DNA of 64,000 bases from Cercis canadensis. Its lineage: Eukaryota; Streptophyta; Magnoliopsida; Fabales; Fabaceae. This document shows, one piece after another, positions 25,143 to 37,709 of the stretch. The first letter of the stretch is position 1. Each line of letters opens with the position of its first letter. Location of the stretch: NCBI GenBank assembly GCA_003255065.1, contig QAOA01008326.1, positions 150,327 through 214,326 on the forward strand, written 5' to 3'. A program made the translations under genes and the position numbers. Under the pieces are notes generated by a model, which saw only the letters and a list, made by a program, of their open reading frames with translations, had not been told where the DNA came from and searched no databases.

Positions 25143-26409
25143 TGTTGTGAGAAATCTTAACGCAAATGTACGTTATCGTTTTCAAGTAATAAGATGAGAT
25201 AGAGTTATCGTTCCCACGAGGACTAATGTATCAACTACCGAAATTGGTTTAACCTTAATTTTATCTAATCAATCAATATGGAGAGATTTTCAAGAAACAA
25301 CTAAAATAGGGTGAAAACAAACTTAAACCAGAAAACTAACAATCTAAACCAGCAAAATAATAGAATTATCAAGAGAAAAATATCTAGGGCTTTTGATTTT
25401 ACCATAGCTATTCCGATTAGCTATAACCATGAACAATCTTCTTATTTGCTAGCCAAGAACCCTAAATTATTTGTTAGCCTTTCCCAAGGTCAAACAAAAG
25501 TATTTCTAATTTATAAACCCACGATATTCCTATGTGAATTGCGAACAACTTAGAAATTCACTTAATTCTATGGTTCTTTTTAAATAGCTACACAAACCAT
25601 GGAGATATATTCCTATCCTACATGCAACCTATGTTTATAATCTCTATGATCTTTAATTACAAATTACCTTCCAGTCTCATTGTAATTATCTAATTAACTA
25701 ATTGGTGATCAAGCAATTAGAAGCATGAAGATTTGAGAAGAAGAAGACAATTTAATAAAGGAGTTCTTGAATTAAAGAAATAGAAAATAACAAATCATCC
25801 TAGCTAGGCTACATCATAGCCCTAGAAGGGAATTTAGTTCATAGCAAAAAGGAAGAACAAGGTAAAATTAAATCTAGACATGGTTCAAAGGGAAGAAGAA
25901 TAAAAACTCTAAAGAGAAGCTCCAATCTTCTTGTGCCCTTCTCCAATCCTTGTTTTTGCTCTCCTCCTTGCCTCCAAAAAGTCCAGAAAAGGATCCCCCA
26001 AAGAATCCCTAAAATTTCCTATTTATACTCTCTCTAAAAGCCTTAAAGAAACTAAAGAAAAAGAGCACGTGTTTAGAAAAATCGCACGGGAGCCGCGGCT
26101 CTTGATTTTGGGCACCGCAGCACTGCCTCTCTGCCAAAAAACACCAATTTTCTCCGTGCGTGAGTGCCGCAGCGTTGAGTTGCTGTCCTGCTTTTAAATT
26201 TCATGCTCTAGGCGTCACAGCTCTGGGTTTTGGGCACCGCAGCGCTTGAATTCTGGTCTAGAAACCTCTCAATCCTTCAATTCTTCATTCTAACCTATGA
26301 AACCTACAATTTAACATAAAACATCCCATTAGATGATGATTAATCTCAATAAACAACCAAATAATTAAGTAAAAGAGATCTAAAGAGTGGGTATAAAACC
26401 CACTCAACA
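25143..26409 (-). mobile_element. Solo LTR, Athila-type, with CTTGC target duplication
   Basis: A 1267-bp LTR of the same family as 23624-24906. It is flanked on both sides by CTTGC (25138-25142 and 26410-26414), a perfect 5-bp duplication, and has no internal region, so it is a solo LTR left by recombination. The duplication overlaps the splice acceptor of the last lipase exon (CTTGCAG), which is restored by the right-hand copy. Confidence 0.93.
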
Positions 26410-26744
26410 CTTGCAGCTGTTAGATATGGGGTTTTGGCAAAATTCAACTATGAGAGACTAGACTATAATACTATGCATTATGGGGAAGCATTTCCTCCCC
26501 TTTTTAACCTCTCCAACATTCCCCATAACCTCCCTCTCTTTATCAGCTATGGGGGCCAAGACGCTCTTTCAGATGTTCATGATGTTGGGAATTTGCTTTA
26601 TAGCCTTAAGTTACATGATGTGGATAAGCAAAGTGTTCAGTTCATCAAGATTATGCTCATGCTGACTACATTATAGGGGTCAATGCCAAGAATCTATTGT
26701 ACAATCCTATTATTGCATTTTTCAGGCTCCAATTTGATACTTGA

Positions 26745-27288
26745 TGGACAAGAGAGCTAAGTTTCTAGATCTTCATCTTACAAAGTGTTAAGCTGTATGA
26801 TAGAGAATTCATGTATTAGGCTATCATCAACTAAGATGTATTTGAATTATCCAGTAAATTTTAGCTAATGGTGAATTACAAGTGATAACAAATGCTTTAG
26901 TAGTGGAAAAAAATGATTATCAACATATTCTATTGTCTTATACTACAAAGGTTGGATTTAACAATAATATTGTCTTATTAAATTTTTTAATTACAATTCA
27001 TATTAATGTTTTAGGAAAAAGAAAAACTCTTCCAATTTATCACAAAAATATTGTCACAAAATCACATTGACAAAATTACATGCAATTGTAAAAGTGATCT
27101 AAAAAAACAAAAACAAAAAAAAAGATGCAAGAGTAATACTATGTGAGATTTTCTTGCATATGTAGGGTTTCTAAGCTACACAAATCAAGGATAGCAAACT
27201 AGCTATTCTTTTTGTATATATATATATATATGGAGATAAATTATCTAAAACCTTATTGAAAATAGATGTGAAATGAATATAAAATATA
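26745..27288. other. 3' flank of lipase pseudogene, (TA)n
   Basis: No gene is seen. A (TA)n run lies near 27215-27231. The last nine bases (27280-27288) are the left target duplication of the next element. Confidence 0.55.
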
Positions 27289-27842
27289 GGCTTAATTGCA
27301 ACTTTGGTCATCCTATTTTAACAACTTGAACTTTTTGGTCTTTCTTTTTCAAAAATGAATTATTGAGTCCATCTATATTCATAAAATGTACAATTTTGAT
27401 TTTTTTTTTTTATCTTTAAGTCAAAATTTTTACGTTTATTTTAAGATGTAAAGTTCTCTGATTCACAATCCCACCATTTAAATTGAAGAGCTACATCTTG
27501 TAAACCTTCCCACTAAATTTCAGTTTGATTTAACGGTGAATGAGTCTAGTTCTTCAGTTAGATGAAAAATTATGATTTTGATATTTTGGGCTAAGTCCCA
27601 CCGTTAGATCGAGCTAAAATTTAGTGGAGAGGTTCATAAGACGTAGCCCTTCAATTTGAACGGTGAGACTATGAATCAAAGAACTTTATATCTTAAAATA
27701 AACCTAAAAATTTGACATAAAGACAAAATGACCAAAATTGTATATTTTATGATTATAGAGGGACTCAATAGTTTATTTTTAAGGAAGGGAGACCAAAAAG
27801 TTCAAGTTGTTAAAATAAGATGACCAAAATTGCAATTAAGCC
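27289..27842. mobile_element. Foldback MULE-type MITE with 9-bp target duplication
   Basis: Almost the entire 554 bp is two inverted arms starting GGCTTAATTGCAA and ending TTGCAATTAAGCC. Both sides carry TAAAATATA (27280-27288 and 27843-27851). A 9-bp duplication points to the Mutator superfamily. It has no coding region. Confidence 0.88.
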
Positions 27843-27988
27843 TAAAATATATTAACCAAACATGTTTTCATAATTTTCATACCAAACGTATTTTCATGAT
27901 TTTCATTTTCTAGAAATAGTTTTCAGCTTTGTAAACTACACATGTTTTCTAAAATTTAGAAACTAAAAATAAAAATGTATGTCACGAA

Positions 27989-28863
27989 ATAAAAATTGAA
28001 AATAGAAATAAGAAAACATATCTGAAAGCAGACATACCCTGATTGTGCTAAAAAGATTATGGTGTGCTTTGTAAATCCACCACCAAAATTGTAATGGAGC
28101 CATTTGAATCAAACCTTAAATGCATCCTCTTTTCTCTTGCCACCTTTTACAATATAGAAATTTCTCAAATTATGATTGTCACTATTCTAAATTAGCACAT
28201 GTATTTGTTTTCTATTTGACATTTGTTCTAAATTTTCTCTTTTGATCCGTTTGTTTTTTTCTTTCCCCTAATATTGATAAAAGCTTTAAATTCTCTTTCG
28301 GGTATGGTTGAGGTAACAAAAATAATAAATAAATGTTCTATAGCACTTGAAAAAAAGAGTGGGATTAGACCATGTTTACATGCTTCCTAAAATTCTAATA
28401 AGATCATAATTTGGAAACTACTAAANATAAAAATTGAAAATAGAAATAAGAAAACATATCTGAAAGCAGACATACCCTTATTGTGCTAAAAAGATTATGG
28501 TGTGCTTTGTAAATCCACCACCAAAATTGTAATGGAGCCATTTGAATCATACCTTAAATGCATACTCTTTTCTCTTGCCACCTTTTACAATATAGAAATT
28601 TCTCAAATTATGATTGTCACTATTCTAAATTAGTGCATGTATTTGTTTTCTATTTGACATTTGTTCTAAATTTTCTCTTTTGATCCGTTTGTTTTTTTCT
28701 TTCCCCTAATATTGATAAAAGCTTTAGATTCTCTTTCGGGTATGGTTGAGGTAACAAAAATAATAAATAAATGTTCTATAGCACTTGAAAAAAAGAGTGG
28801 GATTAGACCATGTTTACATACTTCCTAAAATTCTAATAAGATCATAATTTGGAAACTACTAAA
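27989..28863. repeat. 437-bp duplicate flanking a single N
   Basis: Positions 27989-28425 and 28427-28863 differ by only a handful of substitutions and are joined by one N at 28426. This is most simply an unmerged contig or haplotype overlap. Confidence 0.88.
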
Positions 28864-30348
28864 CCAATTCCAATGGGTGATCCAATAGGATTTTGTACAC
28901 TGTGCCGCGCAACCCCGCTCGCTCACACATTGGCACAGGGGCCTAATGATTTATATAGATGGGAGTACTAGGATAATAAATGTTATCTACAAAAATGTGT
29001 TCTATAAAATCAATCAAAGAGGTATGATATAAATTCTAATCTATACTACGTGTAAATATACTTGAAAGCACAAAAAAAAAATGTAGTAATATATTTCTTA
29101 ATTATTTCTATGTTACAATTTCAAGTAAACAATCATGTGGTGAGGTCTCTGTAGAAGATGCTAACAATGGCGGTTCAAATTCTCAATTTGTTTTATAGTC
29201 TTCCATAAGAATTGTGGATTCATGATTAATACTTTTCACGTATTCAATTTATGCATGGAATTATGTAATCTATTCTTAATAGAATAAATGACATGGAGTT
29301 ATAAAAACTCATGCTCTAAGCTAGAGGTTGTCAGACACCCTATTCCATGCTACCACGATGCCGGCCTACGCATTGGTGCGAGGGGTTGTGTTAGATTTAT
29401 ATATTTAACATGAAAAAAAAATTGTTAAAGGATTTTGTTTATTTTTAGTAAACTTTTTATTTTTTATATGAAAATGTGTTTATGTTTTTAAATGCTTATG
29501 ACACTAATTATTTTTTATTTTTATAAAATTTATCAATGGTAATCAAATAATTGGGATGTGACATTTATTCTTAATAGGAAAAGAGCCATTAATTACATGT
29601 CCCATTTAAAGATAAACAAAGACAACAATTTAATTTGGGGTAGTTGATTTTTGGGATATGATGGGTATGGGAACCAAATCATTTTACATTGGGGGTCAAT
29701 GCTTTATCCATAAAGCGTTACTATGTTTATCTAGGTAATCAATATAGGAAACTCTCTTCGATCAATGAAGAAATTTGGAATTCTCTTATAAAATACAGTA
29801 AAATATAGAATACTTTTGTGATATTTGAATGAAAAATAAATGTCCTACCATTATACACGGGGTTATTCTTGTTATAACCCCACTTTAAATCTATACAAAG
29901 TAATAATAGTAATTGGATGACAAGGGTACTTTAATTAGGTTACAGTTCCTCTATTGTATTTAAATATAAATAGGTTGAAATGAGTAGAGGTTGGGTAATT
30001 GATAATTGAGACGGAAAGAAAAAAGAAATGAAAATCAAAATTATAACTAGGTTTAAGTATGGTTTTAGAGGAAAAGAATGGGGTTAGACCATGGGTACAA
30101 GTTTCCTAAAATTCTAATGAGATTATAATTTGGATAGTTACAAAACTAACCCCAACGGGTGATTCAATAGGATTTTCTATAACAATTGGAAAAAGAATGT
30201 GATTAGACAATGTGGACAAATTTTTAAAAATTCTAATAGAACTATAATTTGGATAACCATTAAACCAACTCCAACGGGTAATCCAATAAGATTTCCTATT
30301 TCGTGTTGTCTTTCACTGCCCACGCATCAGCGTGTGGCCAAGTACTAG
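28864..30348 (+). mobile_element. Helitron-like element(s)
   Basis: The right end shows a Helitron terminus: hairpin-forming GCCCACGCATCAGCGTGTGGC (30318-30338), then CTAG at 30345-30348 before a T. A candidate 5' end is TCTATACTACGTG at 29040, after an A. Two further degenerate hairpin ends lie near 28,900 and 29,360, so several copies may be nested. There is no helicase gene. Parts match 2936-4182. The right edge falls inside the kinase upstream block. Confidence 0.55.
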
Positions 30349-32494
30349 TTCATAAACTAAAGCAGAAAGTACTTCAATTGTTTTAAGCCTGTCTTAATCG
30401 CAATGTCCTCAATCATAGGTCAAGCACCATTGGGGTAAATTTTCAACAATGTTGAATTTAAGTGTAAGTCTTTTAACTTAGTGAAGACTTAAGCCGATTA
30501 TGAATAAAAATTGAAATTAAACGAATTTGAATAAGTCATAGACATTGCAACTTTCTTTTAGTTTAACAGGTCAATAAGGAACTAATTTGGATCACCACAA
30601 GCCATAGTGTGAACGAGAAACTGCTTCATTTGATTTATTTCACTCTTGGTCATATTGTCTTCATACACAGCACCACTGGTGCCATTACTAGAGACTTTCA
30701 GAGCAAAGTTGAATTTAAGGGTGAATTTTTCCATCTATAGCGACTTAGTGCACTGCATTATTGGATATTTCTTACACGACAAGGTTGAATTTATCTTTAT
30801 TTCTCACTCTATTGTTTTTTGATAATTTTTTCTTAAAAAGTCCATTTGTTTTGAGGGAAAATAATTTTTTTTTATATTTCTACAAAAAAAAAATTCAAAA
30901 TGTTTTATTGTTTGTTTCACTAAAAATAATTTTCGAGAATTTTTTTTCCCATTTTACAAGAAAGTTTCATAAAAAAAAAATTATATTAGTTTAATATCTT
31001 TATGTGAACTAAATTGTAAACCTATAGTAGTGTGCCAGTAAATGAAGTCACTTTCACCCCTGAAGAACAGTAGCAGATAATCATGTGAACACTTTTAAAT
31101 TTTTAGAAAAAGAGTTATTGCCTATTAATGAAGATAAAATTCCAAGTGTTGCAGCAGCAATTTGATGTCTAACCTTATCTGATTGAAAAAAATGAAACTG
31201 ACAATGATGATGGTATTGATTTATTGAAATTTTGACCATAAATCAAAAGGCAGTAGCAACAAACAAAGCAATAATAATAACATTGAATTAAAAACTAAAA
31301 CAACTAAACTTACAAATATTTAAAAAAAAAATCATTTCAAATCATGTCCTGTGANCAGCAATTTGACGTCTAACCTTATCTGATTGAAAAAAATGAAACT
31401 GACAATGATGATGGTATTGATTTATTGAAATTTTGACCATAAATCAAAAGGTAGTAGCAACAAACAAAGCAATAATAATAACATTGAATTAAAAACTAAA
31501 ACAACTAAACTTACAAATATTTAAAAAAAAAATCATTTCAAATCATGTCCTGTGAGAAGCAAATGCTGGATGTTAAGAAAATAACTGTTACAATAACAAT
31601 AAATTGGAAGTCTAGTTGTCACAGAGAAGAACTCTTCACTCTGCATTCATCATTTCATTGCATTAATTCATGTTGCTAAAGAAACCTTGAGGGTGGAGAG
31701 TGCCCTATGGCCCACCTATCTATTCCTCAACCACATTTGAATATTCTCCAAAATTCTAAAAAATATCTAAACCGAAAAAGGGACATTGGGATTGAGATGA
31801 CCCCTTCAGACAACCAACCAGGTAAAAGAGGTAGAAAAATTGCGTGGTGGACCAGAGCAACCTCTACTCTAACTTCACTCATCAATGGCTGGACACAAGC
31901 TCCAAACAGATTCTCTTATCCAAAAGACAGGCTAATTGACTAGGCATCTCAATATCACAACACAATCAAAACTGAAGATTATCTCAAGTCAATTTCTCTT
32001 TCACTTGTGAAACCGTTCATCTCAATCAACAAAGAGAGAAAGAGACAAATTTCTTAGACATGACACTTCCGGGTCATGCAAGTAACGTGTTAATGTGGCT
32101 TGAATTAGTGATGGTGCGTCATGCGCAATGAATCTTCCTACACGTTATCATGGCCAGACCATAGAAATGCTAGAAGACAAAATGTGAAAAGAGGAATTAG
32201 GTGCTTTCCATTAGCCAACTACTTGTAGTTGATATCAATTGCCATTCAGTTGAAACAGTCAAATTGAAAGACTTCTGTTGTCAATTATGTTATAAATGTG
32301 GCAAGGAAATTTTCATTGTCTTTGTTTAAGCCAAGTCTATGTTGTTCTGATTTTACTTGAGGTCAATTGAGAACAACACAAGTGAATATTTCTCCTTTGC
32401 CTAATCAATTGAATAGATTAAAAATAATATTTTAAAACATATGAAATGAAATGTAACAGAAGGCAGAAGATTGCATCAACTGTTGGTTGGATAC
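30349..32494 (+). promoter_or_regulatory. Upstream block of second kinase
   Basis: Homologous to 8240-9549 region and 18240-18890, starting at TTCATAAACTAAAG right after the Helitron end. A 200-bp duplicate (31155-31354 and 31356-31555) flanks a single N at 31355. The 78-codon frame at 31707-31943 is not shared with the first kinase's upstream block and is unrecognised. Confidence 0.6.
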
Positions 32495-32502
32495 TATAAA
32501 TA
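32495..32502 (+). promoter_or_regulatory. TATA box of second kinase
   Basis: TATAAATA in the same context as at 9550. The ATG at 32506 begins only four bases downstream and so should not be transcribed. The ATG at 32566 is taken as the start. Confidence 0.7.
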
Positions 32503-32565
32503 CTCATGACTTGTGTAGTGCTTGATATTGGAAACCTACTTTTAGTCCAAACCAAATACAAAAGT

Positions 32566-35500
32566 ATGGGCTTCTATTCTCAATTACTGTCTCATTTTGC
32601 CTTATTGATTATCCCCATAATGATCAAATATTTTTCTTTTCAAGGAGAATCATTCACTCCAAGCATTACCACAGACAAAGATGCCTTAATCTCATTCAAG
32701 TCTCAATTGAGTAGTGATCCTCCTCACCCATTATCTTCATGGGACCACAACTCATCACCCTGCAATTGGACTGGTGTCTTCTGCAACAATCGTGATAACA
32801 GAGTTGTTGCCCTAAATCTTTCTGGCTTACGACTCTCTGGTCACATAAACCCTCATATTGGTAACCTTTCTTTCCTCCATTCACTCCAACTCCAAGATAA
32901 CCAATTTACAGGAGCAATTCCTGATCAAATTGGTAATCTATTTCGCTTGCGAGTTTTAAACATAAGCTCTAACAGGATCGAAGGGATGCTTCCTTCTAAC
33001 ATCACTCACTTGACTAAGCTCCAGGTGCTCGACTTATCATCTAACAAGATTGTAAGTCGAATTCCTGAAGACATTAGCCTCTTGACAAATCTTCAAGTCC
33101 TGAAATTGGGAAAGAATAACCTCTATGGTACTATCCCTCCATCTCTAGGAAACATTTCATCTCTCACAAACATCAGTTTTGGCACAAACACTCTAGGTGG
33201 TAGGATTCCAAGTGATTTGGGTCGGCTCAAGAATCTAATTGAGCTTGATCTCACTATTAATAATCTCACTGGGACAGTTCCACCATCTATATATAACTTA
33301 TCTTCCTTGGTTAACTTAGCCTTAGCTGCCAATGAATTGTGGGGTGAGATGCCTCAAGATGTTGGTGACAAGCTTCCTAAGCTCCTAGTGTTCAATTTCT
33401 GCTTTAATAGATTCACTGGTAGAATTCCAGGATCCTTGCACAATCTCACCAACATAAGAGTCATCCGCATGGCTGCCAACATGCTGCATGGAACTGTGCC
33501 ACCAGGTCTAGGGAATCTTCCTTTCCTTCGCATGTATAACATAGGGTTTAATAAGATTATCAGCTCAGGTGATAGAGGTATTGAGTTCATTACTTCTTTC
33601 ACAAACAGCACCCAGTTGAACTTCCTTGCAATTGATGGCAATCAGCTGGAAGGTGTAATTCCAGAGAACATTGGCAATCTATCCAAGGTTCTCTCAAAAT
33701 TATACATGGGAGGGAATAAAATCTATGGCACCATACCCGCCTCTATCAGTCGCCTTAGTGGCTTGAGTTTGTTAAACTTGAGCTATAATTCAATCTCAGG
33801 AGGAATCCCATCTGAGTTAGGCCAATTGAAGGAACTGCAAAAGCTCAGTTTGGCTGGAAATCCGATTTCAGGAAGTATTCCAAAATCCCTTGGTAGTCTC
33901 GGAAAGTTAAACCTAATTGATTTGTCAGGAAACGAACTTTCGGGTCAAATACCTATTTCTTTTGGGAATTTTCAAAACCTTCTCTCCATGGACTTATCCA
34001 ACAACAAGCTCAATGGAAGCATACCCAAAGAAATACTCAATCTCCCAACTCTAAGCAGTGCTTTGAATTTGTCTAAGAACTTCTTAAGTGGATCTTTGCC
34101 TGATGAAATTGGGAACTTGGCCAGTGTTGCTACTATTGACTTCTCCAACAACCATTTGTCTGGTAACCTCCCCAGCTCAATCAAAAACTGTTTGAGCCTT
34201 GAAAATCTATTCTTGGCCAGAAACATGTTTTCAGGTTCCATTCCACAAACTTTTGGAGAAGTGAAAGGCTTGGTGACTCTGGACCTGTCCTCTAACCATT
34301 TCTCTGGCTTCATTCCAATAGAACTTGAAAACCTCAAAGCCCTTCAGTTCTTGAACCTCTCTTACAATGATTTAAAAGGAGACATTCCCAGTGGTGGACT
34401 TTTCCAAAATCTCTCTGCTGTTCATCTAGAAGGAAATAAGAAACTTTGTTTTCACTTCCCATGTTTGTCTCAAGACCGTGGAAGAAAGCTAGTCAGAATT
34501 TATGTCATCATAGCTGTTTTGCTGACATTGATGCTTTCTTTCACAATATGCTTGGTGTTGTACATGAAGAAAAGAAAACCAAAGGTGACAGCACCATCTG
34601 AACAGCTAAAGCCACAGCATCTATTGGTCTCTTATGATGAACTTCGTTTGGCAACTGAGAATTTCAGCCAAGAAAATTTAATAGGAAGTGGAAGCTTTGG
34701 ATCGGTATATAGAGGCCATCTAAATCAGGGAATTGCTGTTGCAGTGAAAGTCCTTGACATTTTAAGAACTGGTTCTTTGAAGAGTTTCAATGCAGAATGT
34801 GAGGCTTTGAGAAATCTAAGGCATCGAAATTTGGTTAAGCTTATCACAGCATGCTCAAGCATAGACTTCAATTGCAAGGAATTTCTTGCTCTGGTTTATG
34901 AGTTCCTATGTAATGGCAGCTTGGAAGATTGGATTAAGGGAAAGAGAAAGCATGCAAATGGAAATGGGTTGAATCTTATGGAGAGGCTGAATATGGCTAT
35001 CGATGTTGCATGTGCATTGGAATACCTTCATCATGACAATGAAATTCCTATTGTGCATTGTGATTTGAAGCCCAGCAACATTCTTTTGGATGAAGATATG
35101 ATGGCAAAGATAGGGGACTTTGGATTGGCTAGGTTGTTGATTGAAAGATCAAGTGGTCAAGTATCAATTAGCTCTACTCATATCCTTAGAGGTTCAATTG
35201 GTTACATACCTCCAGGTTAGTAAGCTGACAACTTCCTCTTCAAATTGGTAAATTACAGTTTGCCAAATTATTTCCCCTAAGGCATTAATATTCACATGAT
35301 TATGAATCTATCATACACATTCTAACATTAGTATTTGAGGTTGAATTACTGTTTAGTTTGCTGAAATTAGCTTGATTTTTGAATTTTGTTCTTGAAAACT
35401 TTTGAATGGGTCCTTAAAAGGTTCTAAATTTTCAGTTAGATTTAAGTTAAAATGAAGCTGTGCATTAGATATTCAGTTAATTGTTAAATTTTACCCTCAA

Positions 35501-36143
35501 ATTTTTTATTTGAAATTCAAATGGAATCACGTATTCTTTAGTGATATTATAAAAATTTATTTGAAATTTTAATTTTTGGTGATGAATTGGAAAAAGTGAA
35601 TTTTTTAATGACAAAAGCTGAAAAAGGATCTAATTTGTAATGATTCAAACAGTAATTTAGCCCAATTTAAAAAATAAAAACTAGTTGTTGCTTTCATGTT
35701 TAGTTAACAACCTTATGATATATAAAATAACTTCTAATGCAGAATATGGCTGGGGAGAAAAACCATCGATAGCTGGAGATGTATACAGTTTTGGAATTGT
35801 GTTGCTAGAACTCTTCACTGGGAAGAGTCCAACAAATGATAGCTTTACAGGAGGCATAAGCCTAACAAGTTGGGTAAAGTCAGCATTCCCACACAGGATT
35901 CTGAAAGTCATAGACCCTCAATTGCTAACACATGCAGATGCAGATGTTGTTTATGATTATGAGAATTCCCAAAATCCAAACCTACAATTTGATTGTCTAG
36001 CTGCAGTTCTTGGAGTTGGGCTATCCTGCATTGCAGATTCTCCAGATGAACGCATTTGCATGAGAGATGTTGTTCGCAAATTAAAAGCGTCCAAAGATAT
36101 TCTGTTGAAAGTAACCAATATTAAGAATCCTTCCAAGGATTAG
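32566..36143 (+). CDS. LRR receptor-like kinase, non-RD, LRR-XII type (second copy)
   Basis: Close paralogue of the kinase at 9613. Exons are 32566-35215 and 35743-36143, joined across a 527-bp intron at the same position and phase. The product is 1016 residues. Domain order is the same: signal segment (MGFYSQLLSHFALL), LRRNT cap, about 22 LRRs, membrane span (IYVIIAVLLTLMLSFTI), basic KKRK, kinase with GSGSFGSVYRG, Lys728, HCD at 831-833 and DFG at 851. All catalytic residues are intact, so an active non-RD receptor kinase is expected at the plasma membrane. It differs from the first copy mainly by LRR substitutions and by the C-terminal tail: one extra A after codon LLK shifts the frame and adds about ten residues (ending NPSKD). 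One residue is missing in the LRRNT cap. Ligand unknown. Confidence 0.94.
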
Positions 36144-37709
36144 TTTGAAGTTTGAACCAATTTAGGAAGTTTAACAGATATATATTGCCAAAGTTATTTG
36201 GTTTTTTACAATGTAATATGAATTATTAACATATACCTACCAGTTTTACAGTTAATTAGTATGTACTTATACATGTTCATCTAGGATGGAGAAAAAAGTT
36301 TCCTATATTATTATGTTAGATCCCAAAAACTAAAATTCATGTGTTATCTTCGGTCTTCACATTTATAAGTCTATGAAATATAACATGAAAATAAAAGATT
36401 GCTATATATTTATCTAACAAGTGAATGAGACACACAATTTGATTAAAAAAAGAAATAAATGGAATTGATGACTTAAAACATTCATGTGTTATGTTCGGTC
36501 TTCATCAACAAAATGTTTCTAGCCATTTTACATATGGTATAATTTTTTTCTAGATTAAAATGTGAGACAATTAAAAAGAATGGATATAGACAATAGAATT
36601 ATAAAATAGCATACTTTAATTGCTAGTCGTTGATACACAATTGTAATCTTGGAATGTCAAAACATTAACCACTATGCGTTTCTCACAAGTTGGATTTTTC
36701 ATGAGAATTATCGTTGGAATTTGGTTTTTGGGATGGAATTTTTCTTTTTTGGACATTCCTACGATATATGGAATCCTTTAAATGTCAATGCGCACTGTTT
36801 TGCTTGAGGCCTTTTTTTCAGAAAATTCAAAATTTAACCGTTTCATTAATGGGGGGATTTTTTTTTTTAACAGATTCCAAAGGTATATTACGTTGGAATT
36901 CAAAAATCCTTATACCAAACGCCCCTAAATGCCCATATGCACCATTTCATTAACTCTTTCAAATATTTTTTATTTTTAAACTGATATCCAGTGATATATT
37001 CCGTTGCAATCCTTAAAACATTATACGGTTATACCCCTTTCCTCCTCACTTTTCTTCATCTTCTCTCCATTTCCAAATTTTCTCTCTTCCCCTCCCCCTC
37101 CAACCTTTGAGGTGCGGCTGTTTGCACCCATTTCCGATTACTCCAGCGTGATTCCAGCGACGTGGAAGGCGTTGCAAGGCATGCTTCCTTAGGTAAGTGT
37201 ACATCTAATCCCAAACCCAAATCCCCATTTCCCCCTTTTCACTTTGATTTGAGTTATTGTGTTAACTATTTTGTTTTAATTGGTAGATTGAAGTTATAAT
37301 GATATGTATAAGTAATTAGATTGTATAATTACAAATTGGATGCATGATTGTTAAGGTTAAGGTTTAGATTGATTCCGAAAATGAGATAGCCAAATTGACA
37401 ATGTGTGGATTTTATTTTGTTAAATTTGTTTGGGGGTTTTTGATGTATGGGTGGTTTGAGGTTGTTTTATGATTTTTATGTATGTTTTTGATGGATTATG
37501 GATTTTATTTTGTTTTCCCATTTATTTATGAGTGCTTAAGTCTGTCTGGCTACCTTGATAATTGTCATATTAGACATTTAACTGGGTCCATGTAAAGTTT
37601 GATTTTCTTCATGAGAATGATCCCACAAAGGAGGATTATACCACAGAGGATGATATACAGAAGAATGTAGTTAGGCTTTTTGTATATATTGTTATCCTCA
37701 CTTTTACAG
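36144..37709. other. Kinase 3' flank, then unassigned DNA before PP2C relic
   Basis: Homology to the first kinase's 3' flank runs to about 36590. Around 37040-37200 a C/T-rich stretch ends in a GTAAGT donor and could be an untranslated first exon of the PP2C gene. A coding-like stretch at about 37600-37690 (FLHENDPTKEDYTTEDD) is open but I cannot name it. Confidence 0.45.

Larger units (their letters stand above)
21789..26744 (+). pseudogene. Triacylglycerol lipase 2-like pseudogene, split by two LTR insertions
   Basis: Five exon pieces encode the C-terminal half of a plant acid (gastric-type) lipase. They are 21789-21927 (GTLIALASFSLGKLVNQLKS), 22011-22051 (TTLFGLAEFNPK), 22148-22227 (SLCAYPGMDCYDLL), 24940-25035 (GKNCCLN, NEPQPTSTKNMVHLAQ) and 26417-26744 (LAKFNYERLDYNTMHYGEAF, GGQDALSD, YAHADY). 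The Asp in GGQDALSD and His in YAHADY are the expected catalytic residues. The first exons with the GHSLG serine are absent. Lesions: an apparent 1-bp loss at the end of the first piece, an in-frame TAG at 22170, non-GT donors after 22227 and 25035, and a 1-bp loss just before YAHADY. Athila-type sequence and a solo LTR fill two introns. Intron phases still match, so this was once a normal gene. Confidence 0.86.

Noticed and set aside
31707..31943. 78-codon frame upstream of the second kinase
   Set aside because: No family recognised, and not conserved upstream of the first kinase.
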